Assembly: GCA_003226295.1 (NCBI GenBank)
Contig: CP029803.1
Span: 2,361,001-2,425,000 of the forward strand
From: Candidatus Moanabacter tarae
GTDB taxonomy: Bacteria; Verrucomicrobiota; Verrucomicrobiia; Opitutales; UBA2987
DNA: 64,000 nt
Direction: 5' to 3'
Part shown: one piece after another, positions 36,356 through 45,518 of the stretch
Layout: each line of letters opens with the position of its first letter
Position numbering within the stretch: position 1 is the first letter of the stretch
Notes under the pieces: model-generated
Database searches by the model: none
Told to the model about the DNA's origin: nothing
What the model saw: the letters and a program-made list of their open reading frames with translations, nothing else
Position numbers and translations under genes: made by a program

Positions 36356-38065
36356 TTAAGAAATACGCCAGTCAACTAATTCAACTTGGGGATTCCGGCG
36401 ACCGTTCCACGTATTCCAGTTGGCCCTCACTGCTAGATCGAGGGAATCTCCAACTGGTGGGCGCCTTTGCGACATCTTCCATGCTACTCCAGCAAGTGGG
36501 CGGCGGGAGGAATCATTTAGTTGAAAGCGTAGGTGCCCATTACCGAATTCTGAGGGCGTTCGATTCAGGGAAACTCTCTTAAGTCCGAAGATGGGTTCAG
36601 GATTGTTTTGGCCATAGGGGTGAAGGCATTCGAGGTCGTCAAGAAGCCTCTCATCAATATCCTCAAGTTGGATCCACTGGGTTAATTCCAGCTCTTTTTC
36701 AGGGATAGAGCCACCCAGCTCGTGGGTTGCTACTTGGTTGAAGGCTGTTCGAAATTTCTCAACGTTTTCAGCCTTTAGAGAAACCCCCGTAGCCATTGGG
36801 TGTCCACCCCAGCTATCGAGAAGATGATGACATGATCGCAGTAAATCGACGAGATTGACTCCCGATATGCTGCGTCCAGAACCTTTGGCGAAGCCACCCT
36901 CTTCTCCCAGAACGATGCTAGGTCTGTTGAAGAGTTGAGCAAGTCGGCTAGCGACAATTCCGACTACTCCTGGGTGCCAGGAAGAGTTGTGAAGGACAAG
37001 CCCTGAACTTCCGGCGAGCTCCGTATTAACCTGCTCTTCAGCTTGGAGGAAGACTGCTTTTTCAATTTCCTGTCTTTTGCGATTGAAAGAGTCTACCTTA
37101 CGAGCCGCCTTGCTGCATTCCGTCCAGTTTTCACTGAGAAGCATATTGATTGGCAAGAGTGCGTTGGCCAACCGGCCGCAAGCGTTAATGCGCGGCCCAA
37201 GACGAAAAGAGACATCAAAAGGGGATATGTCCTCACCGATCGATTTTCCACTCACCTCCAGAAGGGCGTTTATTCCAGGCCGGTGTGCACTTCGCAGTCG
37301 TAGGAGACCATGGCTAGCGAGAATTCGATTTTCCCCTAACAGAGGTACTAGGTCCGCAATGGTGCCCAGAGCAACTAAATCTAGGTGGTCCTTGAGCTCA
37401 AATTCATGAGCGGCTTCGTCTCCTACATCGCGGAGTTGTTTAATGAGTCCGTGGACCAGCTTGAAAACCAGACCGACGCTTGAGAGATGACGCCAGGGTG
37501 CACTCGGGCTGTCATGAACGTGCGGATTGACCAGGATGCAATCTTTTGGGAGACTGTCTTTTGAAGAGTGGTGATCAAGAATGATCACATCAACCCCCAG
37601 ACTCCTCAGGTGAGCAATATCTCCGCTGGAGTTTGTTCCGCAGTCTACCGCTACTAGAAGATCAGGGCGGTCTTGTGCAAGGGCGCGATTGATGGCGCTG
37701 GGCGAGAGCCCATAGCCATCAGAAAGACGTTGAGGGACAACATACCGAGGGAAAATTCCTAAATGTCTTAGAGAACTTACGAGCAAAGTAGTACTGGTTA
37801 CTCCATCGACGTCGTAGTCCCCGAAAACAAGAATTGATTCCCGTTCCCTCATGGCGCGCTGGAGGCGTTCGACAGCTAGATCAAGATTTCTGATCTCGAA
37901 AGGATTACGAAGATTCCGGAGCTTCGGATTGAGAAAATCATGGGCAGCAGATGCTTCCGTGAATCCGAGTCGATAAAGTATGCGAGCAACGATTGGGTTA
38001 ATAGACAGACTGTTCCGGAGGATTTCTATTCGATGATCCGGGACAGGAGAATAGCACCAGCGCAT
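36356..38065 (-). CDS. recJ: Single-stranded-DNA-specific exonuclease RecJ
   Basis: 5'-3' ssDNA exonuclease of the DHH family, for recombination and mismatch repair. The 569-residue protein shows VFGDYDVDGVTSTTLLVSSL (core FGDYDVDGVTST), VAVDCGTNS, VIILDHHSSK (the DHH motif) and a DHHA1 domain with SGGHPMATGVS-like DSWGGHPMATGV. It ends with an OB fold. Start ATG at 38063-38065. It begins only six bases after the end of secDF, so it is very probably translated from the yajC-secDF-recJ transcript, a known gene order in several phyla. Confidence 0.95.
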   Translation of the reverse strand: MRWCYSPVPDHRIEILRNSLSINPIVARILYRLGFTEASAAHDFLNPKLRNLRNPFEIRNLDLAVERLQRAMRERESILVFGDYDVDGVTSTTLLVSSLRHLGIFPRYVVPQRLSDGYGLSPSAINRALAQDRPDLLVAVDCGTNSSGDIAHLRSLGVDVIILDHHSSKDSLPKDCILVNPHVHDSPSAPWRHLSSVGLVFKLVHGLIKQLRDVGDEAAHEFELKDHLDLVALGTIADLVPLLGENRILASHGLLRLRSAHRPGINALLEVSGKSIGEDISPFDVSFRLGPRINACGRLANALLPINMLLSENWTECSKAARKVDSFNRKRQEIEKAVFLQAEEQVNTELAGSSGLVLHNSSWHPGVVGIVASRLAQLFNRPSIVLGEEGGFAKGSGRSISGVNLVDLLRSCHHLLDSWGGHPMATGVSLKAENVEKFRTAFNQVATHELGGSIPEKELELTQWIQLEDIDERLLDDLECLHPYGQNNPEPIFGLKRVSLNRTPSEFGNGHLRFQLNDSSRRPLAGVAWKMSQRRPPVGDSLDLAVRANWNTWNGRRNPQVELVDWRIS

Positions 38066-38071
38066 CGTTTC

Positions 38072-40678
38072 TCAGGTGACGTTTTTCTTCGATGTTTCCC
38101 ACTCATACTTGGGAAGCATATCCCCTCGTTCCTCAACATGGCGTCGATCGCCCTTGTGCCACCAGAAAAATACCGGACTAGCGATAAAGATCGATGAGAA
38201 CGTTCCGGTGAAGATACCTATTATGAAAACAAGAGCAAAATCGACAACAACACCAGCTCCAAATAAGAAGAGAGGACATGTGGCGAGGAGTGTGGTAATA
38301 CTAGTCAGAATTGTTCGGGCCAGGGTGCGATTAATGGCGACGTTGACGATTCTTTCGAGTCGGGTGCCGGGGTTCAGAGTGAGTTCCTCTCGGATCCGGT
38401 CGAAAACAACGATGGTATCGTTAAGGGAGTATCCGATAATCATTAGAACCGCAGCCACCATGGGAGCAGTGAATTGTCCACTCCCGATTCCCCCCATTCC
38501 TAATAGGACGTAGAGCCCAATGCTCATGAAAATATCGTGAACTGTAGCTATAACCGCACCAATCCCGTAACCAATCTCAAACCGAAGGGCGACATAAACG
38601 AGAATGGCGAGAAGAGCTAAGATAACGGACAGAACGGCACCGATTTTGATTTCATTTCCCACTGAAGGACTGATCTCAGACTTGCCCAGAAGCTCAAGTC
38701 CGGCATCAGGAAATGCATTATTGAGGGCTTGGAACACTTCGCCGCCTCTTTTACCTTCAGTTTGTATTTTGAGGGTTTCTTTTGCCTGGCCGAGGGAAGT
38801 TTGAGAGAGGGTGTTGATTTCGCCTAGATCGTTATTCTGGGCTACGGCGTCAATCTCTTGCGAGGTGAGCTTCGTTTCAAAGTTCACGGTTAACTCATCA
38901 CCGCCCAGAAAATCAATTCCAAAGATTTGGTTCCAATTGACGGCAATGGCGCCAATCCCAATGAGAACAACTACCCAAGAGGATTGGAAGGCAATCTTGC
39001 GGTAGCTGAGAAAGGGCACCCCTTCAATACGGAAGAGGCTCTTTTTCATCATACTCTTCACAAAACCGGTATTGATAATCAGTTCCAGCAATGCTCGACT
39101 AACAATAAGAGCACAGAAAATTGAGGAGATAATTCCGATAGCCAAAGTCACACCAAATCCTCGGACTGGACCGGACCCTAACCATATAAGAATTGAGGCG
39201 GTGATAAGGGTGGTCACATTGGCGTCAACGATAGTGGAAAGCGCTTTGTCGTAACCGGATACTAGGGCGGCAGGGAGTGTCTTCCCCTCCCTTAGCTCTT
39301 CGCGAATACGTTCAAAGATAAGGATATTAGCATCGACTGCCATACCGAGGGTGAGGACCAGAGCGGCTACTCCTGGAAGTGTGATTGTTGCACCAAAGCT
39401 GGAAAGAGTGCCGAAGACGATTACAATATTAATGATTACGGAAATGACCGCTATCATGCCCGCTGACATGTAGTAGAGCAGCATGAAGCCGATCACGACA
39501 CAGGCGCCAATTTGAAAGGCGGTAAAGGAGGAGTCTCGGGCGTCAGCCGCCATGGTCGGACCAATATCATTCAACTCGTCGACCTCAAGTCCGATTTTAA
39601 GGGGATTGTTCAGAACATTGGAAAGCTCTTGCGCTTCTCGCTGTGTGAATTGGCCAGAAATTTCGGCTCCTCCACGAATCTCCTCTCTAACGGTTGGGGC
39701 GCTGTAGAGTTCTCCATCTAGGATAATAGCCAGTTGGCCCACAGTTTGTGTGCGTTCATTTTCCTCTGCGATTCTTCGGGTGGCACTAGCAAAGGCTTCT
39801 TCTCCATCTGATGTAAATCGGAGCAACACTCGAAAGCTTCCAAACTCGGTTGGTGCGGCAAATGCTTCATCTATGATATCCCCCTCCATTTCCGGAATTT
39901 TCTTGATATAATATGGTGTCTGCGTGATTTGTCCGGTTTTACGGTCTTCTCGCAGCTCAACCATGGAACGGTATCCGATCGGCGGATCCTGTTCCAGAGA
40001 GGGGACAGCAGTGCGGTGGACAAGACTGAATACGAGGAGTGCCGGTTTGCCGATATCAGCGACCATCCCTGGATCTTTGCTCAGTTCTAGGCCAGGCAAC
40101 TGTACCTCGATGTGTTTGTCCCCAATAAGGCGTATTACTGGTTCTGCTACTCCAAATCCGTCAACCCGTTTACGCAGGATCTCCACTGCTTTATTTAATT
40201 CGGCCTCTCTAAAAAATTCTTTTTCGGCTGCGGTTAGTTCTTCTCTTTCGCCAACCCCTAGATTTATTTCAGCATTTTCTGTATCCTTTACTCTGTAAGT
40301 GACTGATACTCCTCCTTTTAGATCTAAGCCAGGCTTAATTTTTCCTTTGGAACGCAGGCGCAGCTCGTCTAACAAAATTTGGTTTCTTTTCTCTAGGTTC
40401 CGAATGTCCCGTGCATTGATCTCGGGAAAGAATTTCTGCAGGTCGATTTTCTCGTTCTTCAGAATGTTGCGAAAAGCGATGAAGAAGGAGTTGGCCTCAC
40501 CGGCTGAGACCTGGGTAATTGCTCTTTCGTGCAGTTGCTTAAATTCCTCCAGCTCAGCCGTTGCCTGGCTCAGGATAAAGCTGTCGAAGGGTGAGTCCTG
40601 AACCGGGATTATATTGAGGATCGCCCATGCCAGGATTGCCATGGCAAGAGCGCTCTTCCATATGATGCTACCAGCCAT
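38072..40678 (-). CDS. secDF: Protein translocase subunits SecD and SecF, fused
   Basis: An 868-residue inner-membrane RND-type protein that uses the proton gradient to pull exported proteins through SecYEG. The SecD half has a first membrane segment (about 8-26), GLDLKGGVSVTYRV, the large periplasmic P1 domain (about 90-370), and LGMAVDANILIFERIREEL with the proton-path Asp. The SecF half begins near residue 575 (RKIAFQSSWVVVLIG), with FGIDFLGGDELTV and GYSLNDTIVVFDRIRE. Separate secD/secF genes are commoner; the fused form is known in Bacillus and in Bacteroidota and PVC-group bacteria. secDF begins one base from the end of yajC. Confidence 0.95.
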   Translation of the reverse strand: MAGSIIWKSALAMAILAWAILNIIPVQDSPFDSFILSQATAELEEFKQLHERAITQVSAGEANSFFIAFRNILKNEKIDLQKFFPEINARDIRNLEKRNQILLDELRLRSKGKIKPGLDLKGGVSVTYRVKDTENAEINLGVGEREELTAAEKEFFREAELNKAVEILRKRVDGFGVAEPVIRLIGDKHIEVQLPGLELSKDPGMVADIGKPALLVFSLVHRTAVPSLEQDPPIGYRSMVELREDRKTGQITQTPYYIKKIPEMEGDIIDEAFAAPTEFGSFRVLLRFTSDGEEAFASATRRIAEENERTQTVGQLAIILDGELYSAPTVREEIRGGAEISGQFTQREAQELSNVLNNPLKIGLEVDELNDIGPTMAADARDSSFTAFQIGACVVIGFMLLYYMSAGMIAVISVIINIVIVFGTLSSFGATITLPGVAALVLTLGMAVDANILIFERIREELREGKTLPAALVSGYDKALSTIVDANVTTLITASILIWLGSGPVRGFGVTLAIGIISSIFCALIVSRALLELIINTGFVKSMMKKSLFRIEGVPFLSYRKIAFQSSWVVVLIGIGAIAVNWNQIFGIDFLGGDELTVNFETKLTSQEIDAVAQNNDLGEINTLSQTSLGQAKETLKIQTEGKRGGEVFQALNNAFPDAGLELLGKSEISPSVGNEIKIGAVLSVILALLAILVYVALRFEIGYGIGAVIATVHDIFMSIGLYVLLGMGGIGSGQFTAPMVAAVLMIIGYSLNDTIVVFDRIREELTLNPGTRLERIVNVAINRTLARTILTSITTLLATCPLFLFGAGVVVDFALVFIIGIFTGTFSSIFIASPVFFWWHKGDRRHVEERGDMLPKYEWETSKKNVT

Positions 40679-41002
40679 CTAATTCTCGATTTTAGACTGT
40701 ACCGCGTTTTTGCTCAGCTCGATCTTCGTATTCTCAGCGATCTTCACAACGAACCGGTCCTCTTTCACGTTGGTGATTTCACCATAGATTCCACTAGAGG
40801 TGATAACATAGTCGCCCGATTGAAGTTCTGAGAGGAGTTTGGCATGCGCCTTTTGCCTTTTCCTCTGGGGGGCCAATAGCAAAAACCAGAGTCCGGCAAA
40901 GAGAAGGATATAGAAGAAGATGATTGATCCTCCTCCAGATCCTGCTCCTCCTGCCTGTGCAAGAGTCGGAAGTAATTGAATAGGATTATGAAATAAGCTC
41001 AT
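40679..41002 (-). CDS. yajC: Preprotein translocase subunit YajC
   Basis: A 107-residue single-pass membrane protein of the SecDF-YajC holotranslocon. The membrane segment (about residues 27-43, IIFFYILLFAGLWFLLL) is followed by the conserved APQRKRQKAH and the basic-beta domain LQSGDYVITSSGIYGEITNV (core GDYVITSSGIYG). Its stop codon directly abuts the secDF start codon, so the two are cotranslated. The first 25 residues are glycine-rich (AQAGGAGSGGGS), a common feature of YajC. Confidence 0.93.
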   Translation of the reverse strand: MSLFHNPIQLLPTLAQAGGAGSGGGSIIFFYILLFAGLWFLLLAPQRKRQKAHAKLLSELQSGDYVITSSGIYGEITNVKEDRFVVKIAENTKIELSKNAVQSKIEN

Positions 41003-41193
41003 TTTCGCGGCTGTAGTTGAAATTAAAACAATGAAGATAAGTGATATTCAGAATGCAAGCCAAAGGAATTGTTCAAAAAACTGTTGAATGTAGTCTTGAT
41101 GATATTAACTGGTCGCTTTGTATTCCTTGGTCTGGTTGAATACCGTCCATTTATCAACAGACTGGGGAAGATAGCAAGGAGACTACCTAAAAT

Positions 41194-41222
41194 TTGCCAG
41201 CATTTCTACACTATAACATAAT
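41194..41222 (+). promoter_or_regulatory. Candidate promoter for korAB
   Basis: TTGCCA (41194-41199) and CATAAT (41217-41222) are each 5/6 matches to the -35 and -10 boxes with a 17-base spacer. The expected start of transcription is near 41229, some 57 bases before korA. AGGAAGGG at 41266-41273 could be the ribosome site for the GTG start. Confidence 0.45.
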
Positions 41223-41285
41223 ATTGTAGTTCGCCAATTCGATTGACATTTAACGCGGACAATTTAGGAAGGGCGATCTTTAAAG

Positions 41286-43103
41286 GTGACCACTTCCGAT
41301 TCGAGTCAGACTTCGGTCTTTGACCGCAGTTCTCTCCGAGAGGAGACGATTACGGATGCTGTTATCCGGCTGGCTGGAGATTCGCAGGACGGAATACAGA
41401 CGATCGGGGGATTCCTGGCGCGGCTGGCTGGACGGAGCGACCAGGATGTCATGACTTATATGACCATCCCGTCAACCATCGCGGGAGGCCCTTCTATTTT
41501 CCAGGTTAGAATAGGATCGGGAGATGTTCTTTCAGCCGGCGATGCGGCTGATTTCCTCGTTGCATTCTACCAACACAGCTACGATGAGCATATAGAATCC
41601 CTTAAGGAAGGAGGCGTGCTCATCTATGATGCGGATCATGTTGAGCCGGATGTTGAAGACCGACGGTTTGTCAATGTTGCTGTCCCGATATCTGGGCTCA
41701 CCATTGAATCACTAGGTGGTAATGCTAAAAGCAAGGGGAAGAATATTTTTGTGCTGGGGTTGATCGCTCGGATTTTTAATTTACATGTAGAGAAGCTGAA
41801 GCTTCTAATGAAGGAGCGATTCGGGGGGAAAGGTAAGGGGATATTGCGCAATGCCTACCTAGCGTTCGACGCTGGGTTTGGCTATCCGATGGATAACGTC
41901 CTGACCCGTTATTACCAATTCGATAAATCGATTCGAAGAGCAGGTAGGCCCCAGGTTACGATGGATGGTAATCAGGCTCTCGCGTATGGATTAATCGCGG
42001 CGGGGGTGCGCTATGGAGCAGGTTACCCAATTACGCCCTGGTCCAGCATAATGGAATTGTTACGGGTCGAACTATCAAAATATGGAGGTGTCTTTGTCCA
42101 GGCGGAGGATGAACTTGCGGCCATATCGATCGCGTTAGGGTTCGCCTACAGCGGACATCTTGCGGTTACCGGCAGTGCCGGTCCGGGTATCTCTCTTAAG
42201 ATGGAGGCTCTGGGTTGGGCCGTGATGGCGGAGATTCCTTTAGTGGTGGTGAATGTGCAGAGGGGAGGGCCCAGTACTGGATTACCGACCAACGTAGAGC
42301 AAAGTGATCTTATGCAGGCGATATATGGCAGCCATGGGGATACTCCAAGAGTTGTTGTGGCGCCTCGGCATGTTGAGGATTGCTTCTACGTGGCCTTGGA
42401 AGCCGGACAAATTGCCCGCAAGTACAGTACCCCAGTAATCATACTAAGCGATCAGGCACTAGCTACTCGTATCGAGGCATTCGACGAACCCAACTTGGAG
42501 GAATTGGTAGTTGATCCGGTGCTCGATCTCAGCTCCCGAGGAAGCGATTTCCTGCCATATGATCTTGACGCGATTACGAATCATGCCCCTCCGGGGTCGG
42601 TTATGGAAGGGGGTAAGTATCCAGTGGTGACCGGCCTCGAGCACGATGAGAAAGGTCATCCTACGGCTAATCCCCGCCTCCACTCGCAGATGACCGCCAA
42701 GCGAAGGGAAAAATTGAAAAATCTTTCCGAAGAGATCGGAATCCCTGAAGTGTATGGTGACGTAAAAGGAGACATTTTATTGGTAGGATGGGGATCGACG
42801 TTCGGCCCCATACATGAGGCAGTAGATCAAGCTCGCTCCAATGGTCGCAGGGTTGGATGTATTCACCTACATCATTTACATCCGTTTCCCAAGGGTATAG
42901 AGCAAATACTCAGTTGCTATCGCGAGACCTTCGTCGTTGAGATGAATGACGAGGGTCTGTACGGCTATGGCCAGTTAGCAGGGTTGCTCCGAGCCCGATA
43001 TTGCCACCCCGGCATTCGAAGTATTACTAAAACTGATGGACTTACGTTTAAAGTGAAGGAGATACTAGAAGGCATCTCTCATTTTCCTAAAGATTCTGTG
43101 TAG
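41286..43103 (+). CDS. korA: 2-oxoacid:ferredoxin oxidoreductase, fused gamma-alpha subunit
   Basis: A 605-residue subunit of a thiamine-diphosphate and ferredoxin-linked 2-oxoacid oxidoreductase, probably 2-oxoglutarate to succinyl-CoA. Residues about 20-190 are the gamma domain (DGIQTIGGFLARLAGRSDQDVMTY, core GGFLARLAGRSD; FVNVAVPISGLT). From about 215 comes the alpha domain (GNQALAYGLIAAGVRYGAGYPITPWSS, core GAGYPITPWSS; PGISLKMEALGWAVMAEIPLV, core GPGISLKMEALG). The C-terminal domain follows. The fused gamma-alpha architecture with a separate beta subunit is the KorAB type. Starts with GTG at 41286. korB lies 90 nt downstream. Confidence 0.93.
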   Translation: MTTSDSSQTSVFDRSSLREETITDAVIRLAGDSQDGIQTIGGFLARLAGRSDQDVMTYMTIPSTIAGGPSIFQVRIGSGDVLSAGDAADFLVAFYQHSYDEHIESLKEGGVLIYDADHVEPDVEDRRFVNVAVPISGLTIESLGGNAKSKGKNIFVLGLIARIFNLHVEKLKLLMKERFGGKGKGILRNAYLAFDAGFGYPMDNVLTRYYQFDKSIRRAGRPQVTMDGNQALAYGLIAAGVRYGAGYPITPWSSIMELLRVELSKYGGVFVQAEDELAAISIALGFAYSGHLAVTGSAGPGISLKMEALGWAVMAEIPLVVVNVQRGGPSTGLPTNVEQSDLMQAIYGSHGDTPRVVVAPRHVEDCFYVALEAGQIARKYSTPVIILSDQALATRIEAFDEPNLEELVVDPVLDLSSRGSDFLPYDLDAITNHAPPGSVMEGGKYPVVTGLEHDEKGHPTANPRLHSQMTAKRREKLKNLSEEIGIPEVYGDVKGDILLVGWGSTFGPIHEAVDQARSNGRRVGCIHLHHLHPFPKGIEQILSCYRETFVVEMNDEGLYGYGQLAGLLRARYCHPGIRSITKTDGLTFKVKEILEGISHFPKDSV

Positions 43104-43193
43104 ATGAGGACAGTTTTTTCTGAGGGATACACGATATACACGCAATCGCCTTGAGTTTTACCTATTTTAAAATTGTAGTTAGGACGATTATCG

Positions 43194-44144
43194 ATGGGAA
43201 GCGACCTCTTAGCAGGAAAAGAAGATTTGGCAGAAGGAATACAGCCGCGGGTAGACAAGAAAATCTTGACCGCCGACAAACCGACCTGGTGTGCCGGATG
43301 TGGAGACTTTGCAGTTTTGGCTGCTTTCTATAGGGTTTTGGAAAAGTTACAGTTGAGACATGAGAACATCGTGACTCTTGCCGGAATCGGGTGTTCCTCC
43401 CGGTTTCCTTATTTTGTTAATACCCACGGTGGGCACTTTATCCATGGGCGGGCGGTTCCTTTTGCGACAGGTGTCAGTATATCTCGACCGGATCTACATG
43501 TCTTTCTCTTCGGTGGGGACGGTGATGGATTCTCAATGGGGGGTAATCATCTCGATCACGGAGCTCGAAAGAATATCCAGATGACTTATGTCATTATGGA
43601 CAATTTCGTTTACGGGTTGACTAAAAAGCAGACCTCTCCCACCTCTTTTATTGGGTTTAAGTCGAAAACAGACCCAGAGGGATCCGTAGATCAACCGATC
43701 AATCCCATGAAAAAGCTGGTCACCAGTGGTGCCACTTTTATCGCTCGTACTCACGCCACCCAAGTAAAACACATGACGGAGATGTATGAGCGGGCGATTG
43801 CTCATGACGGATTTTCCGTCATTGAGTGTCTATCTGAATGTACTGAGTTCTACCGAGGCGCTTTCGATGCCAGCGTTCCCAGAAAGGGGGGAGAGTTCGA
43901 GTTGATTAAGGAAAAGAGACATGATGGCTCTCCTGAGGATGAGAAAAGACATGACGTTTCAGACGAAACGGAAGCCTATCGATTGGCTGATCTGCCATGG
44001 CCGGGTGTTTTCGGTGTTTTTTACCAGGCAGAGCGGCCGACCAAGAATGCCCTTGAGTCTAATCTGATCGCACGTGCTCGTGAGAAGTCACAGGGGCGCT
44101 CCTCGTTGCAAATGCTGCAAGAAACGTTTACGAGGTTTAAATAG
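43194..44144 (+). CDS. korB: 2-oxoacid:ferredoxin oxidoreductase, beta subunit
   Basis: A 316-residue thiamine-diphosphate-binding subunit, partner of KorA. Seen: KPTWCAGCGDFAVLAAFYR (core PTWCAGCGDF), GIGCSSRFPYFVNTHGGHFIHGRA (core GCSSRFPYFVNT), and the TPP motif FGGDGDGFSMGGNHLDHGARKN (core GDGDGFSMGGNHL). MDNFVYGLTKKQTSPTS is the Mg/TPP-loop continuation. It has no cluster-binding ferredoxin domain, as in KorB. Near residues 240-262 a short repeat-like insert is visible (KEKRHDGSPEDEKRHDVS). ATG at 43194, with a possible GGAAG-type site upstream. Confidence 0.93.
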   Translation: MGSDLLAGKEDLAEGIQPRVDKKILTADKPTWCAGCGDFAVLAAFYRVLEKLQLRHENIVTLAGIGCSSRFPYFVNTHGGHFIHGRAVPFATGVSISRPDLHVFLFGGDGDGFSMGGNHLDHGARKNIQMTYVIMDNFVYGLTKKQTSPTSFIGFKSKTDPEGSVDQPINPMKKLVTSGATFIARTHATQVKHMTEMYERAIAHDGFSVIECLSECTEFYRGAFDASVPRKGGEFELIKEKRHDGSPEDEKRHDVSDETEAYRLADLPWPGVFGVFYQAERPTKNALESNLIARAREKSQGRSSLQMLQETFTRFK

Positions 44145-44564
44145 CCTGATTGTTCCGGTCCTCGAGGTTATTCCATAAAGGACGGTAGGCGGTGGTTCCC
44201 GATTGCTTCATCGACGGGATCTCCGTGTTCCAGATGTCTGGTATCCGATACCTGCTAAGGAGTTTTGCAGTACAACAAGATGGGTACATCAAATGTTATA
44301 CGGAAAACTACGTTCGGGAAAGGACCATTAAACCATCATTGTAATCTTATCTCGAACTTTGCTGATTATGCCCAGTAGCAAGGTTCACGCCAGAGCCCAC
44401 GATAAAAATTGATTGAGATCGAGGGTTAAAATCCCCGAAACAGGGTACACTAAAATGAGCATTAATAGATATTCCCATTAAGAGAGAGCATTCAGTTTAT
44501 GGATCGATTTTGTGGAGATCGGCCTAAGGATCTTTCTTTCAAGAAGATTTGGTGATAGAGAAGA
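44145..44564. other. 420-base gap between convergent korB and lgt
   Basis: No gene recognised. A GGGTTAAAATCCC sequence near 44421 superficially recalls a tRNA T-arm, but no cloverleaf can be drawn around it. No T-tailed hairpin was found for either transcript end. Confidence 0.4.
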
Positions 44565-45413
44565 TTACTCGCGAGTTGCTGGAAAAGGATTAGTCTTACG
44601 GACCCAAACTACCCAAAAGACGCCGAGGGTGCCTAAGATGATAGAATAGAAGACACCGCGGCTAAGACCGAGGATGAGACCGGCTGGATCGGGTTCACGA
44701 AAAACCTCCCCAATTATGCGAAGAATTGAATAGGCTATAAGGAATTCACCAGAAAGCTGACCAGCCGGCATTCGTTGCGGATTGGATCGCCAGAAGCGTA
44801 TCTGTATATAGACCCCTAAAACAAGGCCCTCGAGAGCTGCTTCATAGAGCTGGGATGGGTGTCGGGGAGCAACAAGTTCCAGGGGAGTATTAGGCAGTGT
44901 GCTCGTTGGGAAAATTACAGCCCAGGGAACGTCGGAAAGTTTACCCCAAAGTTCGCCATTGATGAAATTGGCAATTCGGCCAAAAAGGAGTCCCGGAGGA
45001 GCAACGGTAACAATTAGGTCAGTCGTTTTGAGGAAAGGAGTTTTATTTCTTCTGGCAATAAGGAAAGCAGCTACAAGGCAGCCTGCAAAACCGCCGTGGC
45101 TAGCCATTCCCCCCTTCCAAAATTCGAAGAAAGAAAGAGGATTGCGGAGGAATGTGTTCAGGTCGTAGAGGAGCATGAAGCCCAGCCGGCCTCCGATCAT
45201 TGTCCCCATGGCAAGGTAGAGGATGGCGTTTATTTGGGCTTCGGAATTCCAGGTTGACCGTTGCGTCTTGAAATAGAGTTTAAGAAGTCCGCAGGCGGTG
45301 ATAAATCCTAGTATGTAAGCAATTCCGTACCATCGGATAGCAAAATCTCCATAAATTGGAAGAAGAACCGGATTCAGGTCATGCTGGAAGTAGGCTAAAA
45401 AATTTGAAGACAC
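44565..45413 (-). CDS. lgt: Prolipoprotein diacylglyceryl transferase
   Basis: Inner-membrane enzyme that puts diacylglycerol on the lipobox Cys of prolipoproteins. 282 residues, seven membrane segments. Signature: FGRIANFINGELWGK (GRxxNFINxExxG), GGMASHGGFAGCLVAAFL (the HGG loop), ARHPSQLYEAALEG-like APRHPSQLYEAALEG, and GEFLIAYSILRIIGEVFREPD (core RIIGEVFREPD). Length normal. Start ATG at 45413. It lies 105 nt downstream of the CNNM/CBS gene on the same strand. Confidence 0.96.
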   Translation of the reverse strand: MSSNFLAYFQHDLNPVLLPIYGDFAIRWYGIAYILGFITACGLLKLYFKTQRSTWNSEAQINAILYLAMGTMIGGRLGFMLLYDLNTFLRNPLSFFEFWKGGMASHGGFAGCLVAAFLIARRNKTPFLKTTDLIVTVAPPGLLFGRIANFINGELWGKLSDVPWAVIFPTSTLPNTPLELVAPRHPSQLYEAALEGLVLGVYIQIRFWRSNPQRMPAGQLSGEFLIAYSILRIIGEVFREPDPAGLILGLSRGVFYSIILGTLGVFWVVWVRKTNPFPATRE

Positions 45414-45518
45414 GTGCTTTTTGAGACCTTCGCGGAGCGCGAGTTATGATTAATTTTGTTCAGAGACTGAGCGAGAGGTCCCGTTTGCGTGCCTGCAGAT
45501 GTAGATGTCTAACGCTAT

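Noticed and set aside
39924-40298. Serine/arginine-rich 124-codon plus-strand frame
   Set aside because: Antisense shadow of secDF; biased composition arises from the complementary strand.
41243-41270. TTGACA promoter 38 bases before korA
   Set aside because: Its -10 would be TAGGAA, which overlaps the likely ribosome-binding site and leaves almost no leader; the pair at 41194-41222 is better.
44410-44450. Possible tRNA T-arm (GGGTTAAAATCCCC)
   Set aside because: No GTTC loop, no acceptor or anticodon stem can be paired around it.
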